In this document: piece by piece, positions 18,806 to 30,429 of the stretch
Numbering within the stretch: position 1 is the first letter of the stretch
How the letters are laid out: every line of letters starts with the position of its first letter
Notes under the pieces: model-generated
Seen by the model: only the letters and a program-made list of their open reading frames with translations
Told to the model about the DNA's origin: nothing
Database searches by the model: none
Program-made: the position numbers and the translations under genes
Source: Actinomycetota bacterium
GTDB lineage: Bacteria; Actinomycetota; Thermoleophilia; Gaiellales; Gaiellaceae
NCBI GenBank assembly: GCA_005883955.1
Contig: VAXH01000060.1
Coordinates: 1 to 64,000, forward strand
Direction: 5' to 3'
DNA: 64,000 nucleotides

Positions 18806-20632
18806 CTACTCGACCGTGACTGTTTTGGCCAGGTTCCGCGGCTGGTCGACGTTCAGGCCTCGCAGCCGCGCGATCCGGTAGGCGAGCAGCTGCAGCGGCA
18901 ACGCGGCGAGAACGGCCTGGAGGAAGGCCGGCGAGCGCGGGACGAAGATGACGTCGTCGGCGTGGTGCTGGATGTCCTCGTTCCCGTCGGTCGCGATCGC
19001 GATCACGTGGGCGCCACGCGCGCGGACCTCCTGGATGTTGGAGATGACCTTCTCGTAGACGTGCGAGCTGGTGGCGACGCAGACGACCGGTGTCTCTTCG
19101 TCGAGCAACGCAATCGGCCCGTGCTTCATCTCGCCCGCCGAGTAGGCCTCGGTCGGGATGTACGAGATCTCCTTCAGCTTCAGCGCGCCTTCGAGAGCGA
19201 CCGGCAAGCCGATGTGGCGGCCGAGGTAGAGGAAGAACGGCTTGTCGTGGAAGCGGTCGGCGATCTCCTCGATTGGGTGGTGACCTTCGAGGAAGGCGGT
19301 CATCTTCGTCGGCAGCGCGTAGAGCTCGTCGAGAATCAGCTCGACTTCCTCCCCCGGCAGTGTCTTGCGGACTTCAGCCAGCTTGAGCGCGATCAGCGAG
19401 AGGAGGGCGACCTGCGCGGTGAACGTCTTCGAGGCCGCGACGCCGACCTCGAGCCCGCAACGGGTGTAGAGCGAAGAGTCGACTTCGCGCGTGATCTGCG
19501 AGCCCATCATGTTCGTGATCGCGAGCGTGTGCGCGCCCTTTTCCCGGGCGAGGCGCATCGCCGCGAGCGTGTCCGCCGTCTCGCCCGACTGCGAGATCCC
19601 GATCACGAGCGTGTCCTTGGAGAGCACCGGGTTGCGGTAACGCCACTCGCTGGCGATGTCGGGCTCCACGGGAATCCGGGCCCATTCCTCGATGATGTAG
19701 CGGCCGACGACCCCGGAGTGATAGGCGGTGCCGCAGGCGAGGATGACGATTCGGCGCAGGTTGCGAAGCTCCTGGTCGGTCAGGCCGAGGCTCTCGAGGA
19801 CGAGGCGTCCGTGGCGGACGCGGTCGCCGAGCGTTTCCTTGACCGCGTCCGGCTGCTCGTAGATCTCCTTCAGCATGAAGGTCTCGTAGCCGGACTTCTC
19901 GGCCGCCTCCTCGTCCCAGTCGACCTCGAGCGTCTCGCGCTCGACCTCGCCGTTCTCGACGTCGAAGAAGCGCGCGCCATCGGGGGTGATTGCGACGACC
20001 TCGCCATCGTCGATCAACTGGAGCTTTCGCGTCTCGCCGAGGAACGCCGCGGTCGCCGAGGCGAGAAACATCTCGCCCTCGCCGACGCCGACGAGCAGTG
20101 GGCATTGCAGGCGCGCCCCGACGAGCTCGCCCGGGTGGTCGTGGTGGATGACGACGAAGGCGAAATGGCCTTCGAGCTCCTTGTACGCCGCGACGACGGC
20201 CGCTGCCAGGTCGCCCCGGTAGTGGCGCTCGACGAGATGGGTGACGACCTCGGCGTCGGTCTCCGACCGGAAGCTGTGCCCCTCGGCCTCGAGCGAGTTC
20301 TTGAGCTCCCGGAAGTTCTCGACGATCCCGTTCAGGACGACCGCGATCTTCTCGTCGTCGCAGCCGGCCAGAGGATGCGCGTTCTGCTCCGAGACGCGGC
20401 CGTGGGTGGCCCAGCGTGTGTGGCCGAGGCCGGTCCTCGAGGCCGAGCCGTTGTCGCCGGCCACCTCCTTCAGGGCCTGGAGGTTGCCGACCGCCCGAAC
20501 GTACTCCAGCCCTTCGTCCTCGAGGAGTGCGAGCCCGGCCGAGTCGTAGCCGCGGTATTCGAGCCGCTCGAGACCGCCGAGGAGGAGATCCTTCGCCTGC
20601 CTCCGCCCGACGTATCCGATGATCCCGCACAT
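18806..20632 (-). CDS. glmS: Glutamine-fructose-6-phosphate aminotransferase
   Basis: MCGIIGYVG N-terminal nucleophile; two SIS domains; C-term ...NLAKTVTVE. Confidence 0.97.
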   Translation of the reverse strand: MCGIIGYVGRRQAKDLLLGGLERLEYRGYDSAGLALLEDEGLEYVRAVGNLQALKEVAGDNGSASRTGLGHTRWATHGRVSEQNAHPLAGCDDEKIAVVLNGIVENFRELKNSLEAEGHSFRSETDAEVVTHLVERHYRGDLAAAVVAAYKELEGHFAFVVIHHDHPGELVGARLQCPLLVGVGEGEMFLASATAAFLGETRKLQLIDDGEVVAITPDGARFFDVENGEVERETLEVDWDEEAAEKSGYETFMLKEIYEQPDAVKETLGDRVRHGRLVLESLGLTDQELRNLRRIVILACGTAYHSGVVGRYIIEEWARIPVEPDIASEWRYRNPVLSKDTLVIGISQSGETADTLAAMRLAREKGAHTLAITNMMGSQITREVDSSLYTRCGLEVGVAASKTFTAQVALLSLIALKLAEVRKTLPGEEVELILDELYALPTKMTAFLEGHHPIEEIADRFHDKPFFLYLGRHIGLPVALEGALKLKEISYIPTEAYSAGEMKHGPIALLDEETPVVCVATSSHVYEKVISNIQEVRARGAHVIAIATDGNEDIQHHADDVIFVPRSPAFLQAVLAALPLQLLAYRIARLRGLNVDQPRNLAKTVTVE

Positions 20633-20753
20633 CTGAAGCTCTCCCTTCGCTCTGCGTGACCCTGGGGTGAAGCCTCGATCGAGGGACGGTGTCCAAAAGC
20701 TCCCGTAAATACACAAAGCCCGGCTGCTCCTCCGGCCTCTGCGTCGGGGCCGG

Positions 20754-22016
20754 TCAGCCGAGCTCTCGTGTTACGAGAGCGCTGATCCTAGCACAGAGCT
20801 CCCGCGCTTTCCGGGGATTTTCCGCCTCCGCCAGCACGCGTACGACGGGCTCGGTCCCGGAGGCGCGGACGAGGATCCTGCCCGAGCCGTCGAGCTCTCT
20901 ATTGACCTGCTCGATCTCCGCGAACAGCTCGTCGGACAGGTCCTTCGTGGCAACTCGCACGTTCTCTTTTGCCTGTGGATAACGCGGCAGTACCGTCGCC
21001 GCCTCGGCCAAGCTGCGGCCTTCGAGCGCGGCGCAGAGGAGCATTGCGGCGGCGAGTCCGTCGCCGGTGACGTGATCCTTGAGATAGATGATGTGGCCGG
21101 ACTGCTCGCCGCCAAGGAGGCCGCCCTCTCGGCGGAGGGCCTCGAGCACGTAACGGTCACCGACGTCGGTCGTGAGCAGGCGGATCCCTCTCTCCTCGGC
21201 GAATCGGTGGAAGCCGAAGTTCGTCATCTGCGTCACCGCCACGATGTCGACGTGGAGGTGATCGGCGAGGATCGCGAGGATCTGATCGCCGTCGACAGGA
21301 GCGCCGTCGGCGTCGACGGCGAGCATGCGGTCGCCGTCTCCGTCGAAAGCGACGCCGAGGTCGAAGTCCCCCTGTAGCACCGAACGCTGCAGCAGCGACA
21401 GGTCGGTGGCGCCGCAGCCCAGGTTGATGTTCGTCCCGTCGGGCTCGGCCGCGATCGCCGTCACTTCCGCTCCGAGTTGCTCGAACGCCTTCGGCGCGAT
21501 CGCCGAGTAGGCCCCGTTGGCGCAGTCGACAGCGACACGCAGGCCCGAGAGATCGCTGCCGAAGCGCTCGACGATGTGCTCCAGGTAACTGTCGGTGGCG
21601 ACGTCGACGCGGTCGATCCTGCCCCCGCCCGGACCCTCGGGCTCGAGGAGCCCCTCGATCTCCTCCTCGGCGGCATCGCTCAGCTTCCGCCCGTCGCGGT
21701 CGAAGAGCTTGATCCCGTTGTATTCGGGCGGGTTGTGCGATGCCGAGACAACGACGCCGAGGTCGAGCGCGAGCAGCGCGACGGCCGGAGTCGGCAGCAC
21801 GCCGGCGAGCACCGCATTGCCGCCGGCCTCGACGATCCCGCGCGCGAAGGCCTCCTCTAGGGCGGGGCCCGACCCCCGGGTGTCACGACCGACGAAGACA
21901 CGGCCGCCCCTCGACCACAGCGTGGCGGCCTTGCCGAGCCGTTCGACGAGCTCCGCGGTCAGATCTTGGCCAACCACGCCACGCACACCGTCCGTTCCGA
22001 AGTACCGACGCGCCAT
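20754..22016 (-). CDS. glmM: Phosphoglucosamine mutase
   Basis: RYFGTDGVRG, VVSASHNPPEYNGIK, DGDGDRMLAVD. Confidence 0.97.
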   Translation of the reverse strand: MARRYFGTDGVRGVVGQDLTAELVERLGKAATLWSRGGRVFVGRDTRGSGPALEEAFARGIVEAGGNAVLAGVLPTPAVALLALDLGVVVSASHNPPEYNGIKLFDRDGRKLSDAAEEEIEGLLEPEGPGGGRIDRVDVATDSYLEHIVERFGSDLSGLRVAVDCANGAYSAIAPKAFEQLGAEVTAIAAEPDGTNINLGCGATDLSLLQRSVLQGDFDLGVAFDGDGDRMLAVDADGAPVDGDQILAILADHLHVDIVAVTQMTNFGFHRFAEERGIRLLTTDVGDRYVLEALRREGGLLGGEQSGHIIYLKDHVTGDGLAAAMLLCAALEGRSLAEAATVLPRYPQAKENVRVATKDLSDELFAEIEQVNRELDGSGRILVRASGTEPVVRVLAEAENPRKARELCARISALVTRELG

Positions 22017-22063
22017 CGATCGAGATTAAAGTGGCCGCGAAGACCGCGCTCTTCGCTGCCACT

Positions 22064-22121
22064 GACCCGCGCGCAAGCGCGGGTCAAACCGGCGAGGCGC
22101 TGAAAGCGGAGCTTTCAGCGC
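22064..22121 (-). terminator. Two adjacent hairpins ending the rplM-rpsI unit
   Basis: GACCCGCGC-GCAA-GCGCGGGTC (22064-22085) and GCGCTGAAAGC-GGA-GCTTTCAGCGC (22097-22121), the latter containing the rpsI stop. Confidence 0.6.
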
Positions 22122-22519
22122 TTGGAAAACTGGGGCGCTTTGCGGGCCTTGTGGAGGCCGGCCTTCTTGCGCTCGACGATCCGGGCGTCGCGCTTGAGGA
22201 AGCCGGCGCGCTTGAGCGGCTCGCGCAGGTTGGGATCGGCCTCGACGAGCGCTCGGGCGATCCCGTGGCGCACGGCCCCGGCCTGGCCGCTCGGGCCGCC
22301 GCCGTGGACACGCACGCGAACGTCGAACGTCCCCTCGACGCCTGCGATCTTCAGCGGGCTCATTGCCAGCTCGCGGTGGGTGAGGCGCGGGAAGTAGTTC
22401 TCGACCGTCCTGCCGTTGAACCAGGTGGCACCGTCGCCGGGGCGCAGGATCACCCGCGCGACGGAAGTCTTGCGCTTGCCGGTGCCTTGATACTGGGCGG
22501 GCTCGACTGCAGTGGCCAC
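22115..22519 (-). CDS. rpsI: 30S ribosomal protein S9
   Basis: [12 protein letters not shown]...[19 protein letters not shown]...RKAPQFSKR. Confidence 0.98.
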   Translation of the reverse strand: MATAVEPAQYQGTGKRKTSVARVILRPGDGATWFNGRTVENYFPRLTHRELAMSPLKIAGVEGTFDVRVRVHGGGPSGQAGAVRHGIARALVEADPNLREPLKRAGFLKRDARIVERKKAGLHKARKAPQFSKR

Positions 22520-22953
22520 TACTTGACCTCCAGCTGCTGCGGCGCCTGGGCCTCGTGGGGATGGTTCGGCCCGGCGTAGATCTTCAGCTTGTTCAGCTGC
22601 TGGCGCGCGAGGCGGTTCCGCGGCAGCATGCCCTTGACCGCCTTGCGGATCACCTCTGTCGGCCGGCGCTCGAGCTGGTCGCGCAGCGGCCGGCTGCGCA
22701 GGCCGCCCGGATAGCCGGAATGGCGGTAGTAGAGCTTGTCGTCCAGCTTGTTGCCGGTGACGGTGATCTTCTCGGCGTTGACAACGACGACGAAGTCGCC
22801 GGTGTCGACGTGCGGCGTGTACTGCGGCTTGGTCTTGCCCCGCAGCGTGTCCGCGATCTGGGTCGCCAAGCGACCGAGGGTCTTGCCCTCGGCGTCAACC
22901 ACGTACCAGCGGCGCTCGACTTCGCCGGGTTTTGCGTTCCAGGTCTTTTGCAT
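22519..22953 (-). CDS. rplM: 50S ribosomal protein L13
   Basis: [21 protein letters not shown]...[29 protein letters not shown]. Confidence 0.98.
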   Translation of the reverse strand: MQKTWNAKPGEVERRWYVVDAEGKTLGRLATQIADTLRGKTKPQYTPHVDTGDFVVVVNAEKITVTGNKLDDKLYYRHSGYPGGLRSRPLRDQLERRPTEVIRKAVKGMLPRNRLARQQLNKLKIYAGPNHPHEAQAPQQLEVK

Positions 22954-23491
22954 GGAAACGGCGGACTGGGCGTCCGCCGAGGGCGAATCGTAGCAATCCG
23001 CTGCGAAACGCCTCGGCGCCGCCGTGGCTCGGATGACGCACGTACGGTGCATCGATGGCCGCGGCAGCGATGCGTCCGACCGCGATCAGTCGCCGGCCGC
23101 GCGCCAGTCGTTCGAGAAAGACCCTGCCGGCCCCGATCTCGGCGCGGGTCGGCCGCCGGTTCGCTGTCTCGGTCCCTGGGTGGGTCGGCACGACGTTCCA
23201 GCAGAGCGTATCGTCCTCGAGCTCCAGCTCTGCGAGCGTGGCCCGCACGATCGTCGCGGTCGCCTCTGCGGGGCCCGCGCCCGTGAGCTGGCGCTCGGAG
23301 GTGAAGGGCAGACCGCTGATGCGGGCGCCGCGGTAGCCCGGAGCCTCGCCGACCAACAGGAAGCGTGCGTGCTCGCGCGCCGCGAGGTAGCAGGCGAGAC
23401 GACGCCTCAACAGGCGCGCGCGCGGCCCTTCGCGATAGAAGTTGAAGGTGGCGCCGATCTCGGCAGCGGCCAGCTCCTCGACGAAGCTCAC
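22895..23491 (-). CDS. Uracil-DNA glycosylase-family protein
   Basis: [41 protein letters not shown]. Confidence 0.82.
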   Translation of the reverse strand: MSFVEELAAAEIGATFNFYREGPRARLLRRRLACYLAAREHARFLLVGEAPGYRGARISGLPFTSERQLTGAGPAEATATIVRATLAELELEDDTLCWNVVPTHPGTETANRRPTRAEIGAGRVFLERLARGRRLIAVGRIAAAAIDAPYVRHPSHGGAEAFRSGLLRFALGGRPVRRFHAKDLERKTRRSRAPLVRG

Positions 23492-24445
23492 GGTTCGCAC
23501 TCTGACGGACCGCGGGCAGCAGCCGCTCGAGATCGCGCAGGCGATCGCAGACTGGCTCGGCGAGGCCCGCAGGTCGCTCGAGCTGGCGCAGTACGACTTC
23601 CATCTCGCTCCGGACACGGCCGCTGTGGTCGCCGGGGGGATCCGTGAGGCTTCGGCGCGGGGCGTCGCCGTTCGGATCATCTACAACGTCGACCACCGCA
23701 ACCCGATCCCGGTGCCGCCGCCGCCCGAGCCCGATGTCCAGCTGATCCAGGCGCTAGGGGTGCCGTCGAAGGCTGTCGGCGGCGTGCCGGACCTGATGCA
23801 CCACAAGTTCGTCGTTCGAGACCGCCAGGCCGTCTGGACCGGGTCGTTATCGAGGACTTCGACCAACTCTGGGCTAAGGACGTCGTCGAGGAGACCGGGT
23901 TGGTGGCTCCGAAGCGCCTGCACGTCGACGGCCTACTCGTCCGCCCGTGGTTCACGCCGGGGTACGGCGAGGACCTGTCGGCACGGATCGCCCGCCAGAT
24001 CGCGCGCGCCAAACAGCGGGTGCGGATCTGCTCGCCCGTGATCACCGCCGCGCCGGTGCTCGCGACGCTGGCGCAGCTCGTCTCGGAGGGGAAGCTCGAT
24101 GTCGCGGGGTGCCTGGACGCGCCGCAGATCGAGGGCGTCGTCTACCAGTGGCACCAGAACGGCAATGTCGCGTGGAAGCTGCCACTGCTCGAGCGGGTGG
24201 TCGGCGGCGACTTCACCGGCAAGCCGTCGACGCCCTACGGGGCGGGCACGGTGCACGACTTCGTGCACGCGAAGATCGTCGTCGCCGACGACGTCGTCTT
24301 CTCCGGCTCCTTCAACCTCTCGCGCTCCGGCGAGCAGAACGCAGAGAACGTGCTCGAGATCCACGACCCGGTGCTCGCGGAGCACCTGAGCTCCTACGTG
24401 GACGAGGTTCGCCGGCTCTACCCGCCGATCCGGCTGGCGGGCTAA
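23442..24445 (+). pseudogene. Phospholipase D-like protein, disrupted by internal deletion/frameshift near 23848
   Basis: First half ends MHHKFVVRDRQAVWTGS then switches frame to VIEDFDQLWAKDVVEETGLVAPKRL...; second HKD HAKIVVADDVVFSGSFNLSRSGEQNAEN in other frame. Confidence 0.8.
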
Positions 24446-24911
24446 GGCTCGCCGGGGGCGCGCCGCGCATTCCGGCGGCTGCTCTTTCCCGTTCTGCGTC
24501 GACGCGCTCCCAGAGCCGGTTCAGATGGTGCTGGGCGTACGGAACCTCGAACGGCAGCAGGAAGAGCGCCACGAGGTAGAGCAGGAAGCCGGTGACGTGG
24601 CTGATGCGGTGGTCGAGCCCCGCAAGCTCCTGCGCGCGCCCGATTCGCTTGTAGAAGCGCCACTGCGAGACGAACGGAGGAACGATCAGGAGCGCTCCGA
24701 TCGTGTTCGCGACGATCGCGAGGAAGACGTTCACCCGTAGCGGGTTCTGCTCGTCTCGAAACGATTCGCCGAAGTCGTTGAGCTCGGAGTTGCGGATCCC
24801 GAACCAAAAGAGGTAGTAGAGGCCGAGCGTCACCAGCGCGAGCAGGAACACGACCCACGGATTGATGATCTTCGCCTGCCCGGCACCGGGCACGTCGACC
24901 TGTCGCGCCAC
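24312..24911 (-). CDS. DUF4234-like membrane protein (C-terminal tail overlaps PLD gene antisense)
   Basis: IINPWVVFLLALVTLGLYYLFWFGIRNSELNDFG. Confidence 0.7.
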   Translation of the reverse strand: MARQVDVPGAGQAKIINPWVVFLLALVTLGLYYLFWFGIRNSELNDFGESFRDEQNPLRVNVFLAIVANTIGALLIVPPFVSQWRFYKRIGRAQELAGLDHRISHVTGFLLYLVALFLLPFEVPYAQHHLNRLWERVDAERERAAAGMRGAPPASLSPPAGSAGRAGEPRPRRSSGAPRAPGRGSRARSLRSARRSARG

Positions 24912-24940
24912 GGCCCTTCGTTACCCGGTGAGCGCGACGA

Positions 24941-26608
24941 TCACTCCCACTCGATCGTCGACGGCGGCTTCGAGGAGATGTCGAGTGCAACTCGGTTGAC
25001 GGCCGGGATCTCGTTGATGATCCGGCTCGAGATCGTCTCCAGGAGATCGTACGGAAGACGCGCCCAGTCGGCGGTCATCGCGTCCTCGGAGGTGACGGCT
25101 CGGATGACGATCGGGTAGGCGTACGTGCGCTCGTCGCCTTGGACACCGACCGAACGAATCGCCGGGAGCACCGCGAAGCACTGCCAAAGCTCGCGGTAGA
25201 GACCCGCACGGCGGATCTCATCGAGCAGGATCGAGTCAGCCTCCCGGAGGGTCTCGAGCCGCTCGCGCGTGACCTCGCCGATGATCCGGATCGCGAGGCC
25301 GGGACCGGGGAACGGATGCCGCCAGACCATCCGCTCCGGCAGCCCGAGCTCCTCGCCGACCCGCCGCACCTCGTCCTTGAACAGCAGGCGTAGTGGCTCG
25401 ACCAGCTCCATCTCCATGTCCTCGGGCAGGCCCCCGACGTTGTGGTGCGACTTGATCGTGGCCGCGACCGAGGCGTCGCCACCGGACTCGATCACGTCGG
25501 AGTAGAGCGTCCCCTGCACGAGCCCCTGCGGCCGGGTTCCCTTCGAGCTTCCGAGACTCGGCCTCGAAGACGCGAATGAACTCCTCGCCGATTCGCGCCC
25601 GCTTCTCCTCGGGGTCGGCGACGCCCTCGAGCCGCGCCAGGAAGCGGTCCTCGGCGTCGACGTGGATGAGCGGCACGTGGAAGTGGCCTCGGAACGTCTC
25701 GACGACCTGCGCGGCCTCGTCCTGTCGCAGCAGGCCGTGGTCGACGAAGACGCAGGTCAGCTGGTCTCCGACCGCCTTGTGGACGAGCAGCGCCGCGACC
25801 GCGGAGTCGACGCCGCCGCTGAGGGCGCAGAGCACACGCTCGGAGCCGACCTGCGCGCGGATCCGCTCGACCTGCTCCTCGATCACCGCCGCCGCCGTCC
25901 AGGTCGCCGGTGCGTCGGCGACCGAGTAGAGGAAGTTCTTCAGCACCTCCGTCCCGCAGGGCGTGTGCACGACCTCGGGGTGGAACTGGACGCCGTAGAG
26001 CTTCCGCCCGGCGTGCTCGAAGGCGGCGATGGGCGTCGAGCCCGAGCCCGCCACGACGCGTGCGCCCGCAGGGGGCGCGGTGACCGAGTCGCGGTGCGAC
26101 ATCCAGGTCGTCTGCTCCTCCGGCAGGCCGGCGAAGAGCGCACCCTCGTGGACGCGAACCTCGGTCTTGCCGAACTCGGAGACGCCGGTGCGGTCGACGC
26201 TGCCGCCGAGTTCCTGCGCCATCAGCTGCATCCCGTAGCAGATGCCGAGCGTGGGGATGCCGAGCTCGTAGATCCTCGGATCGATCCGTGGCGCGCCTTC
26301 GGCGTAGACGGAAGCAGGGCCGCCGGAGAGGACCAGTGCGAGCGGATTCCGTGCTCGAATTTCCTCCGGAGTGACCCCGTGCCCGACGAGCTCCGAGTAG
26401 ACGCGGCACTCGCGCACCCGGCGGGCGATCAGCTGCGAGTACTGACCGCCAAGGTCGATCACGAGGACCGGCCGTTCCTCTCCATCCGGGGGAATCTCCC
26501 GGTTCCCCCGAACCCCCTCCACTGGTCCGCTTTCGCGGACAGGCGGCTTCGCCGCCGGCCGCTCTTCCCCCGTCGGCTCGCTGACGGGGAGCGCGACGAC
26601 CTCGCCCA

Positions 26609-26609
<1 letters not shown>
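24941..26609 (-). CDS. guaA: GMP synthase (glutamine-hydrolysing), frameshifted in this sequence at ~25523-25526
   Basis: N-part [17 protein letters not shown]...[15 protein letters not shown] in one frame, C-part [12 protein letters not shown]...[10 protein letters not shown] in another; junction in a G4 run. Confidence 0.95.
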
Positions 26610-28517
<1,908 letters not shown>

Positions 28518-29510
28518 TCAGGCGTTCACGGGCACGGCCGTCGAGGCCGACGAGGCGGAGCGCGCGCGGCTCGTCGCCGTCACGACGACACGGAGGGTCG
28601 AGCCGACGTCAGCGGGGGAGACGGTGTACGTGGACGTGACCGCCTTCGGGATCGCCGCGCACGTCTGCGCGGTCGTGTCGGTGCAGCGCTGCCACCGATA
28701 GGCCAGCGTCGGCGCCGGATTGGCCTGCCAGGTACCGGTACTCGCGCTCAGAAGCTGGCCGGTCTGGGGGACACCGCCGACGGTCGGTACGTCGATCGCA
28801 ACCGGCTGCGGCGCCATCAGCGCGGAGGCGACCCGCGAGCCGCGGTAGCGATCGCCGTCGACACAGCCCCTGATCCCGGGAACGTGGCTGCAGTCTGTCC
28901 ACTGCCAGAAGCTCCAGCCGCTCGCCCCCCAGTCCGCCGCGGGCACGCGAGGCGCGGGGACGTGCCAGTGCGCGACCCAGAGGCTCGAACCGGCCGCCGC
29001 GAAAACGCTTGCATCGCCGACCGCTTTACGCCAGAACGTCGGCGACGCGTAGATCGTCGGCCGGATCCCGATCTGCAGCTGAACCTCGTCGAGCCACGCG
29101 GCCGTCCAGGCGCGCAACGACGCCGGTGAGAGCCCGCCGGTCCGCTCGAGATCGAGCACCGGCGCAAGCTCCCCGGTCTGCGGCTGAGCGACCGAGACGA
29201 AGAGGTCGGCCTGCGCGGTCGCGTTCGCGATCACTGCGCGCGGAGTCGTGCCCGCCGGTCGCGCGAAGTGAAAGCCGCCGAAAGCAAGCCCGGTCGCCTT
29301 GGCGCCGCTGTGGTTGCGCGCGTAAGTGGGGTCGGCCGTGAAGCCGTTCGTCGCCTCGGCGAACGCGAATCGGTAGCCGCCGTGCGCCACGTGCGGCCAC
29401 ACGATCGAGCCCTTCCAGTGCGAGACGTCGATCCCGCGCACGAACGGCGCGGCTGCGGCCGGCGAGGCGAAGACGAATACGGCGACGAGCAGGAGAAACG
29501 GGCGGCGCAA
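28518..29510 (-). CDS. Secreted GH25-family lysozyme-like protein with C-terminal beta-rich domain
   Basis: FVRGIDVSHWKGSIVWPHVAHGGYRFAFAEATNGF; signal peptide. Confidence 0.9.
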   Translation of the reverse strand: MRRPFLLLVAVFVFASPAAAAPFVRGIDVSHWKGSIVWPHVAHGGYRFAFAEATNGFTADPTYARNHSGAKATGLAFGGFHFARPAGTTPRAVIANATAQADLFVSVAQPQTGELAPVLDLERTGGLSPASLRAWTAAWLDEVQLQIGIRPTIYASPTFWRKAVGDASVFAAAGSSLWVAHWHVPAPRVPAADWGASGWSFWQWTDCSHVPGIRGCVDGDRYRGSRVASALMAPQPVAIDVPTVGGVPQTGQLLSASTGTWQANPAPTLAYRWQRCTDTTAQTCAAIPKAVTSTYTVSPADVGSTLRVVVTATSRARSASSASTAVPVNA

Positions 29511-29543
29511 GGCGCGAAGCCTAACGCTGCTGAGGCGGAGTTG

Positions 29544-30401
29544 CTAGCCCGCGACCGGTTCCAGCTCGCTGACCTCGACGGCGCTCGCGAGCCGGTCTGC
29601 CTCGCGCTGGTCGAAGCGCCCGGCGCCGACCTCGAGCGTAGAGGCGGTGCCGGTCGCGACCGCGCCGCGAAGCGCGTCCTCGGGCGATTCGCCCTTGAGG
29701 TGAGCCGCGAGGAACGCCGCCAGCAGCACGTCGCCCGAGCCGACGGCCGAGACGGGCTCGATGCTCGGCGCCTGGACCCGGTAGCGATGCGCGGTCCGCT
29801 CCTGCCGGAGCAGCGCGAAGCAGCCGGACTCCTGCGTGATCAAGACGTTCCGGGCGCCGCGCTCGGCGATCGCTTCGAGCCCGAGAATGAAGTCTTCGTC
29901 CTCGTTGAACTCCTGCCCGACCAGCCCTTCCGCCTCGTTCTGGTTGGGCGAGACCAGGAAGGGTTCGGACTGGACGCCGCGCCGCAGCGGCTGTCCCTCC
30001 GAGTCGAGCACGGTCGTGATGCCCCGGCGGTTGATCTCACGCACGGCCTCGCCGTAGAACGCCTCGTCGACATCACGAGGGAGCGAGCCGGCGAAAACGA
30101 CGGCCTCGGCGCCCTGGGCGAGGTAGGCGAGCTTGTCGAGCAGCATCTCGAGCTCCTCCGGCCTGACCGCCGGGCCCCATTCGTTGATCTCCGTGTAGGT
30201 CGGAGCGGTAGGGTCGACGACTGCGGTCGAGGTGCGCGACTCGTCGTCGATCCGGACGAAGTCGTTCAGGATCGCTTCGCTCGTCAGTTCCTCGACGATT
30301 CGGATCCCGGTGCGGCCTCCGACGAGGCCGGTCGCGACGACGGGCGTGCCGAGCAGCTTGAGCGCCCGGGCGATGTTGATCCCCTTGCCGCCCGCAAGCA
30401 T
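29544..30401 (-). CDS. PfkB-family (1-phosphofructokinase/LacC-like) kinase; N-terminus missing or overlapping dacA
   Basis: LAGGKGINIARALK, PVSAVGSGDVLLAAFLA; expected first ~20 residues not recognisable upstream. Confidence 0.85.
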   Translation of the reverse strand: MLAGGKGINIARALKLLGTPVVATGLVGGRTGIRIVEELTSEAILNDFVRIDDESRTSTAVVDPTAPTYTEINEWGPAVRPEELEMLLDKLAYLAQGAEAVVFAGSLPRDVDEAFYGEAVREINRRGITTVLDSEGQPLRRGVQSEPFLVSPNQNEAEGLVGQEFNEDEDFILGLEAIAERGARNVLITQESGCFALLRQERTAHRYRVQAPSIEPVSAVGSGDVLLAAFLAAHLKGESPEDALRGAVATGTASTLEVGAGRFDQREADRLASAVEVSELEPVAG

Positions 30402-30429
30402 CAGGCCCTGGCTCGCGCGATGGCCACAT

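Noticed and set aside
18485-20659. 724-aa plus-strand ORF opposite glmS
   Set aside because: Antisense to intact glmS; no domain-like sequence, typical high-GC spurious ORF.
20633-20753. glmS leader as a glmS ribozyme/riboswitch
   Set aside because: The ~120-nt leader has GC hairpins but I could not recognise the conserved glmS ribozyme core; cmsearch needed.
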